The notes under the pieces: generated by a model
What the model was told of the DNA's origin: nothing
Database searches by the model: none
What the model saw: the letters and a program-made list of their open reading frames with translations, nothing else
Assembly (NCBI RefSeq): GCF_000801105.2
Contig: NC_079519.1
Span: 10,290,668-10,354,667, forward strand
Source: Raphanus sativus
Taxonomy: Eukaryota > Streptophyta > Magnoliopsida > Brassicales > Brassicaceae
Length of the DNA stretch: 64,000 bases
Direction of reading: 5' to 3'
Translations under genes and position numbers: made by a program
Shown here: in pieces, positions 57,651-64,000 of the stretch
Numbering within the stretch: position 1 is the stretch's first letter
Layout: each line of letters opens with the position of its first letter

Positions 57651-60521
57651 ATGAACTTGAGAAGTAGAGGCACTACAAACCTCACTCCATTAGTACCAGA
57701 CATCAGAACTTTGGAAAGAGAGAATAGACGGAGAAGGAGAGAGGAGGAGCAACAGGCTCATTTAGACAGATTGGGTTTTGAGATGGCTCATCATCAGAAC
57801 CTGAATCAGGCTGGAGAGATCCCCTTGGAAGCTGCCCAAGAGGGAAATGGTCAAGGAGCTGCCAACCTTCGACCACAACACCCACAGCGCCAAGCTCGCG
57901 CCATTGGAACCTATGATCGCCCTCACATTTATGGTCATAGGTTGGGAATCAGAGCACCAGCTGTGGAGAACAACAACTTTGAGATCAAGTCAGGGCTGCT
58001 CAATACCATAGAGAACAACAAGTATCATGGCCTTACTGCTGAAGATCCATATGATCACTTGGACAAGTTTGACAGATATTGTAGTTTGTCCAAGATAAAT
58101 GGTGTTTCTGAAGATGCCTTCAAGCTCAAGTTGTTCCCTTTTTCTTTGGGAGATAAAGCACACCAATGGGAGAAGACTCTTCCAAGTGATTCCATCACTA
58201 CCTGGGATGATTGCAAGAGAGCATTCTTAGAGAACTTCTTCTCTGCCTACAGGACAGCCAAGATAAGGAATGAAATCTCTACCTTCCAGCAGAAGAACCT
58301 TGAGAGCTTTAGTGAAGCATGGGAGAGGTTTAAGGGCTATTGGTCTCAGTGTCCACACCATGGATTCACAAAGGAAAGCTTGCTGAGCACATTCTACAGG
58401 GGTGCTCTACCTGAGTATAGAGCCAGATTAGACACATCAAGCAATGGATTCTTCCTAGGCAGAACTGAAGAGGATGCAGAGGAGCTGGTTGAGAACATGG
58501 TGAAGAGTGACTCAGTCTACAGTGGGGAGCACGACAGGGCCAACAGAAGTGATGATCAGCACACAAGGAAGGAGATTAAGTCTCTCCAAGATAAGCTAGA
58601 CATGCTTATCAAAGAGAAGGCTAAGCAAGGGCAGTTGAACTCTGTTGGGGACCAGAAACAAAAGCAGCATGCAGGGATCAAGGAGGTTGATGGATTAGAA
58701 AGCCAAGAGGAGCTGTGCTTCATCAATTCTAATGGCACCTGGTATAGGAAAGAGCCAAACTTTCAATACCAAAACAACTACCAGCAAAGACCTCACTACA
58801 ACAATCAGCAAGGAGGATACCAGGCCACGCAAAGCTACCCTCCTAGTTTCAGCAACCAAAGTAATCAGTCTACTCAAGCTCAAGGCAGTTCTTCTCAAGC
58901 TCCAGCTTCAGATTCAAGTGTGGATTCTATGTTCAAGAAACTCTTGGAATTTCAAGCCAGAAATGAGAAGACAATGGTTTATGAGTTCAAGAACATCCAC
59001 ACAAAGATTGATGGGAACTACTCTGACCTCAACAACAAGTTCTTACAACTTGCATCTCGCTTCAACACTTTGGAGAGTCAGGTCGCCTCTATGCCATCAT
59101 CTTCCAAGAGCTCAATGGGATCTCTACCAGGGAAACCAGAAAAGAATCCCAAGGAGTCTTGCAATGTTATCATCTCTACTACTTCTTCAGAGATTGAGCT
59201 GAGTGATTATGAGAAAGAGGTAGATGAGATTGAGAAGCTAGTGTTTGGGAAAGTTGAAAAATTGGTTGTAGCAACCGCTGAAGCACAGATGGTGGATAAA
59301 GTTATGGAAAGGGTTCAGGTACAAGCTGAAAGGAAGGTTAAAGCAACGAATTTGCAGAGAGCTGAGCCTAAGGCTGAGAAACCGGTAGAAAGGAGAGCTG
59401 ACCACAAGCTGGAAGAAGCTCCTGAGGTTGAGCTACCACCATATGAGGTCCCACTCCCATTTCCACAAAGGGTCCTCACCAAAGCTCAGAAGAAGGTTAT
59501 CTCCAAGTTCAGAAAAGATCTTAGTGATGTTGGGGTCAGGCTCCCAGAAATCTCTGGTATGCGTGAAGCTCATGTCCAAATGATGCTCATCAAGGACATT
59601 CTACACCACCAAGCAGAAGTGGCTGAGCTTTTGGACATCTCCATTTTGAAGATTGATCCACCAGTCCCTCCACAGTCCCTCCCTAAGCTAGAGTCTCAAG
59701 GGAAGTTCACATTGTCTTGCTCCCTTGGTAAGATCACTATGAATGATGCTTTGGTTGATTCTGGTGCAAGTGTGAATGTGATCTCAATGGAAATGGTGAA
59801 AAGTCTTGGTATTGAGAGCATGGAGCCAAACACATCTTCTCTCATGTTTGGGGATTCATCTTCTACAACCCCCATTGGCCTCATCAAGGATTTCCCTTTG
59901 AAGATTGGAGCATGCACAATTCCTATAGACCTTACTGTTCTGAAGATGGCAACTGAGAAGAGAGTTCCTTTGATCCTTGGCACTCCATTTCTCACAACAG
60001 TTGGAGCTTGCATTGACTTCCCAAACAAGAAGGTCACACTCCTCAATGTGAACAAAGCTGTCTCCTACCCAATTCAGTCTTCAATGGATGTTGGGTATTG
60101 TGGAACAATCACTTGTGAAGAACCATCCATTGAGAATACCCAAGCTGAAGTTGTTGTTTGTAAGGAAGAAGGTCTTATTGGAGAGTCTTCTCGAGAGCTA
60201 TGTGTTGAGCACTTGGAAAGTGCTAAAAAGGAGGAGGTGAGTAGAGCCACAAAGGCTGCTCATGACATGAAGAAGATAGTGAAAGAAACTCATTCTCCAC
60301 CTCTTGATAAGACTCCTCACACTCTCACTCTCCACCCAATGAAGCTCAAGAATGGAGCCATTGAGTACAAGATCAAGTGCAAAGGCAGGTCCAAGCCATT
60401 CTCAAGTGCAAGGGCCATCATCACTCCTCAGCTTCAAAACGACCCCATCAAGCTTCAAGAGCTCCTCTCTCAGGTCCTCACCATCACTCTTGAAGGAGGG
60501 AAGGATCCTCCTTCTCACTAG
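57651..60521 (+). CDS. Athila-type gag-protease polyprotein
   Basis: About 956 residues from the ATG at 57651 (MNLRSRGTTNLTPL), which directly follows a TTTCAGGTGT that could be a splice acceptor. The retrotransposon gag domain lies at about residues 130-240 (DPYDHLDKFDRYCSLSKING, later HQWEKTLPSDSITTWDDCKR, then FSEAWERFKGYWSQCPHHGF). A Gln/Ser-rich linker and a charged middle follow. The aspartic protease is near residue 700 (ALVDSGASVNVIS) with LILGTPFL further on. No CCHC zinc knuckle is seen, as in other Athila gags. The frame is fully open, unusual among the elements here, and ends TAG at 60519-60521 with no pol downstream. The intact frame suggests that the protein was under selection until recently, or that the insertion is young. 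Confidence 0.9.
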   Translation: MNLRSRGTTNLTPLVPDIRTLERENRRRRREEEQQAHLDRLGFEMAHHQNLNQAGEIPLEAAQEGNGQGAANLRPQHPQRQARAIGTYDRPHIYGHRLGIRAPAVENNNFEIKSGLLNTIENNKYHGLTAEDPYDHLDKFDRYCSLSKINGVSEDAFKLKLFPFSLGDKAHQWEKTLPSDSITTWDDCKRAFLENFFSAYRTAKIRNEISTFQQKNLESFSEAWERFKGYWSQCPHHGFTKESLLSTFYRGALPEYRARLDTSSNGFFLGRTEEDAEELVENMVKSDSVYSGEHDRANRSDDQHTRKEIKSLQDKLDMLIKEKAKQGQLNSVGDQKQKQHAGIKEVDGLESQEELCFINSNGTWYRKEPNFQYQNNYQQRPHYNNQQGGYQATQSYPPSFSNQSNQSTQAQGSSSQAPASDSSVDSMFKKLLEFQARNEKTMVYEFKNIHTKIDGNYSDLNNKFLQLASRFNTLESQVASMPSSSKSSMGSLPGKPEKNPKESCNVIISTTSSEIELSDYEKEVDEIEKLVFGKVEKLVVATAEAQMVDKVMERVQVQAERKVKATNLQRAEPKAEKPVERRADHKLEEAPEVELPPYEVPLPFPQRVLTKAQKKVISKFRKDLSDVGVRLPEISGMREAHVQMMLIKDILHHQAEVAELLDISILKIDPPVPPQSLPKLESQGKFTLSCSLGKITMNDALVDSGASVNVISMEMVKSLGIESMEPNTSSLMFGDSSSTTPIGLIKDFPLKIGACTIPIDLTVLKMATEKRVPLILGTPFLTTVGACIDFPNKKVTLLNVNKAVSYPIQSSMDVGYCGTITCEEPSIENTQAEVVVCKEEGLIGESSRELCVEHLESAKKEEVSRATKAAHDMKKIVKETHSPPLDKTPHTLTLHPMKLKNGAIEYKIKCKGRSKPFSSARAIITPQLQNDPIKLQELLSQVLTITLEGGKDPPSH

Positions 60522-61651
60522 TACAAGAGAAAAGGTAGTCAAGCTAGTGACTCAAAACAAGCTCACTTGGGAGGAATTCCCATGGTTATCCTTGTATATA
60601 AATTTGCTATTTCATTTCTTTATGTTTTCAATAAGTGTGGCAGAAGTTTCAGGCCAGCTCAAAGCTCAAGCTCTAGACACCCATTACCACACTTCACTCT
60701 CCACTTGAGGTATCACTCCAACCCTTCTTTGTACATACCATTGCTTTTATCATATTTTCGGTATCTTCTTCTCTCTTATTCACACAGAGACTGTGTGATT
60801 TAAGTTTGGGGGAGGTACCAAGTATTTAATCATGTTTGTTTTGTTGATTGTGAGTCTCATGCATTGCATTGTACATTCATATATGCATAGAAAAAACCAT
60901 AAAAATTAAAAAAAAAAATTGAAAAATGCATAAAGAATCATGTAGTTGCATCACTTGCATTCTTAGGATTGAGTCTAGATCATATAGATTGCATTCACTT
61001 GCATATGGAGCAGCTATTGATAATGCCTTGTAAAGAACACTTGTTTGCACTGAATTTGACACCCTAGTTAAGCATATCAAGTAGCTTGTGCATCTCTTGA
61101 AAGCCTTGCATGCTTCGTGCCTTGAAAACTCTTCTTGAAACTTGTATGCTTGCTTGTCATTGACATTGTACTGAAAACCAGCTCCGAACTGAACTTAGGC
61201 TTAAATGAACTTAATTTCTCTCACTTATGGGCATTTGCATACTTGATCATGGTTCCCATACACATTTGGGTTATCTTTTTCCATTGTACCACTCTTTGTT
61301 AACCCAAATGGTACTCCCTCACCCTTGAACCCTTACCTTTCTTTGAAGCCAACATTGATTTGCATGAGTGAGGCCTTTTCTGATAGCTTGTCATGTGCAA
61401 AATCTTGAGAGTATTGGAGGCGACATGGATTTGTTCTCATCTCTTGCTAGCATAGGATCATGATTTGAGCTAGCTTCTAGGATGATGGTTGGGTTTATGT
61501 TCTTTATAAGCTTGTATCTTGGGTTTGGATAGTGAGAAAGTTGAGAAAGATGAACAAAAGAGTGTAGATTGATAAGAAAAGCCTTAGGGACCTTAGAATA
61601 AAAAGAAAAGAAAGCTCTAGATTGTGGTCTTTGACTCCTTCACCCTAAAAA

Positions 61652-61690
<39 letters not shown>

Positions 61691-62344
61691 AAAATGATAA
61701 GAAGAATCAATAAGATAGTGGGGAAGGGGAAACGAGAAGTAAGAGCTAAGCATTGAACAAATGAGAAAAGGAGAAATTTGTTCATTGGGCTAGACATGAA
61801 AATGAGTTGCTATTTGGTTTGTGGAATGAAGTGAATGGGGGTAGAACTTGTAATCACTTAGGAAAAGGGTAGAATGATGAGAATGGATCCATGTATGCAT
61901 GAGTTGCTTCTAATCTTAGATAAATTTTGCATAATGATCAAGCTCCTTGTTCTTGAGTGATAACCACTTTAGAATGATGCATTTGAACCCTTCTCTTCAT
62001 TCACTTTAGACCATTTGTTTACCTAGCCAAGTGATTGAGATCATGTGCCCATTTGTGAGAATCCACCTTGTGTATGTGTGTGTGAATCAATGTGAGAGCT
62101 GGTAGGAAGACTTGTTGGTTGATGAGTATTGCATCTTGTGTAAAGGCATAAGAGTATCTTGATAGGCCTAGAGAAGCTAGAGTGTAATAAGAGAGTTGCT
62201 CATGCTATTTGCTATATTTCTTTAGGATGTCAAGTTGAGTGTTTTTGGTGTCTTTTGGCTATGAGCTCCCACCTTCAAACCTCTTCTCCAAATATGTTCT
62301 TGAAAGTTTACTTGTGGACAAGTAAATGACAAGTTTGGGGGAGT
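60522..62344 (+). other. Non-coding internal region of the Athila-type element
   Basis: No RT, integrase or envelope motif is seen in any frame. A polypurine-like TTTAAGTTTGGGGGAGG lies at 60800-60816, and an A-rich tract at about 61647-61695. The true polypurine tract AAGTTTGGGGGAG ends at 62343. Confidence 0.7.
62331..62344 (+). promoter_or_regulatory. Polypurine tract of the Athila-type element
   Basis: AAGTTTGGGGGAGT lies directly before the 3' LTR start TGATATC. Confidence 0.85.
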
Positions 62345-63690
62345 TGATATCTTGTGTTTTTAATAGATTTTGTCATTCTTTTATCTTGCATTTTGATCAT
62401 TTAGGATAGCATTTAGACTTGTTTAGGTTGCATTGCACTTCATTTGTCTATATTAGGTGATGGAGATGTCATTTGGTGAGTTGGAAGCATTTAGAGCTTG
62501 ATTTGATGCAAAAAGAGTGATTTTGGTCGAGAAACGAAATGGAGCCTAAGTGTCACAGCGGCCTTCTGCAGCGGTGTAATGTACCAAGTCAAAAACCAGC
62601 TGGGAAAATAACTCCCTCCCTGTCCAATTTCGACTTCTCGCAGTGGCCAAGTGACGACGCGTCAAAAACCAGCTGTGATGTCACAGTGGCTTTTTGCACC
62701 TCCAGCGGCTTATTGGACGCGTCAAAAACCAGCTGTGACACTTAGAAAAAATACTCACATCTGTTTTTACCAACTTTTACCCAAATTATCTTGGGTCAAC
62801 CCAGGTTTGTTGGGTCGACCCAGCTCGTTTTTAGGCTACTATAAATACTCTTTAGACCCTAATGATGGGATTATCTTGTTTTCTCTTAAGAACACATTGA
62901 AACCTTGAAGAAAGATTGAATCTTTAGTCTCTTTTCTTCTCATTTCTTTGTAATTGTTGGATTAAACTTGCTTCTCAACATGATTTCTCTTAAATCAACC
63001 ATGGGTTTAAGGTTAATCATGAAGATTAGTGAGTAGACTCCTTTTGGATTCATGGATTAGGGAGACTAAGGGTGATTAAGCTAGATCTAAGGTGTTTTAG
63101 TATAGATCTCTCTTGTTCCTTGCTAGTAGAGTGTTCTCAATGCATCTTTTGAGTTAGCCTCTCAAAAGTTGAGCTTTAGGCATTTCCCACCCACAAGGTG
63201 TTTGATGAAATGCCTGAACCAACTCTCCTAAGCTTTTAACATACTTTGCCAAAGAGATTTGTTGTTAAAGGTGTTAAGATGGCTAGTAGACTTGTTCTCC
63301 ATGATTGCTTTTGTAACATTCAACCAAAGAGATTTGATGCTTGAGTTGCCTTAGCAAATGAACATTCATCTAGAGATAGAGTTTGTTTAGGATTGTGTCT
63401 AGGCTTAAGGTTGATAGATTGATTGAAAAGCTGCCACCTTTAGATTGAAACTTGATCACCCGATGTCAATTCCCTAATCCCATGAGTCCTCTTGCTTCAT
63501 ATTGAGAAACAAAAATCATTTATTTATTGCATTTCAACTCTAGTTCTTAGTTCTCTTCACTCCACTTATTGATTGCACTTAGATTAAGCATGGTCTTGCA
63601 TTTCCTTTGCTTTAGAATCACTTAGGATTGGTTCGACAATCTTTTATACTACAACATTTGGTTAGGGACCTTTGAAAAGTCCTAACATCA
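62345..63690 (+). repeat. 3' LTR of the Athila-type element
   Basis: 1,346 bp. By eye it differs from the 5' LTR at roughly a dozen scattered positions plus a more diverged last 40 nt (the 5' copy ends GTTCTGTTATCA, this one GTCCTAACATCA). TATA box at 62840-62847. Confidence 0.92.
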
Positions 63691-64000
63691 GATATATGAT
63701 ATCAAATTTTTGTTGGAGTAAAAATAAATATTAACTAAACGTATATGGGTTACTAAATGTTTTATTAATAAATTTTGTTGAATGATAAGAGAATCAAAAA
63801 TGTGGAGTAACTAATACTTTTTTTAGTTGCTATGATGTGTCAAATTTTAGGAAACTGTATTGAAGAAGTGGTATAGTGAGAGTATATCCCGTTTAGTTTA
63901 ACGTATGACATTTCCTCACATTTTTATGTGTTTGATTGTTATCTTTTGACAATCACATTGTGCCATTTTATTGTATATTTTCTTCATCAATTTTACATGT
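63691..64000. other. Right flank of the Athila-type element
   Basis: AT-rich spacer. It does not continue the copia pol frame that the left side of the Athila element interrupts. It starts GATATATGATATC, which resembles an LTR start. No gene is seen. Confidence 0.5.

Larger units (their letters stand above)
56180..63690 (+). mobile_element. Athila-type LTR retrotransposon with only gag and protease
   Basis: LTRs at 56180-57522 and 62345-63690, the Athila-style primer-binding site TTGGCGCCGTTGCCA, a gag-protease ORF and a polypurine tract GGGGGAG define a 7.5-kb Ty3/gypsy element. Reverse transcriptase, RNase H, integrase and the envelope-like ORF of full Athila elements are absent; 1.8 kb of apparently non-coding DNA follows protease. 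It would need help from another copy. The 5-bp flanks do not match (CTGTA left, GATAT right). Confidence 0.9.

Overview
This is nuclear DNA from a crucifer (Brassicaceae), most likely a Brassica species. Two host genes are recognisable: an orthologue of Arabidopsis SPEECHLESS (SPCH) on the + strand at 2524-5093, and an orthologue of TRIPTYCHON (TRY) on the - strand at 28792-29808. From memory these are immediate neighbours on Arabidopsis chromosome 5 (At5g53210 and At5g53200). Here the stretch between them has grown to almost 24 kb and holds nearly nothing but transposable elements. The base composition is AT-rich and the repeat families (Stowaway, hAT and foldback MITEs, Helitrons, tRNA-derived SINE, L1-type LINEs, copia, Athila, ULP-carrying Mutator-like element) are typical of Brassica.

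Layout. 1-2523: AT-rich upstream DNA with a foldback element filled with degenerate telomere-like repeats, then the SPCH leader. 2524-5093: SPCH in three exons, with a 641-bp Helitron inside intron 2. 5605-8035: nested Stowaway MITEs, a SINE with target-site duplication (TSD), a 1-kb inverted-repeat element with tRNA-like sequence in both arms, and a LINE RNase H scrap. 8515-12624: a solo LTR (TSD TGTCA) containing a 2.6-kb Helitron. 14690-22300: a decayed L1-type LINE whose two ORFs are separated by another solo LTR (TSD GGTCC). 23835-28124: LINE and copia pol remnants, a hAT MITE (TSD CATGTAGG) and a second telomere-like foldback element. 28792-29808: TRY, three exons. 31672-37796: a Mutator-like element carrying a six-exon DUF1985/Ulp1-protease gene, with an assembly gap. 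38395-42075: a decayed repeat-rich element. 42847-44319: a Helitron. 47505-48708: two hAT MITEs with TSDs. 48724-52577: a complete LTR element (TSD GAGTT, initiator-Met tRNA primer site) that encodes a gag-like/coiled-coil protein and no pol. 53465-53745: a CACTA terminus. 53990-56179: a truncated Tnt1-like copia element, cut by an Athila-type element (56180-63690) that encodes only gag and protease.

How the parts relate. SPCH starts the stomatal lineage and TRY represses trichome fate; both act in the leaf epidermis but in different pathways, and nothing here shows they are co-regulated. All other coding capacity belongs to mobile elements, mostly broken. Many element boundaries could be fixed by reading TSDs, terminal inverted repeats, primer-binding sites or hairpin-CTAG ends directly. 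The most unusual items are the ULP element whose palindromic AAGTCGTC repeats lie in its introns and flanks but not in its exons, the pol-less LTR element with one amber codon in a frame of about 1,065 codons, the gag-protease-only Athila element with mismatched flanks, and a recurring class of 17-18-nt oligo(T)+GTCAAC insertions flanked by TSDs.
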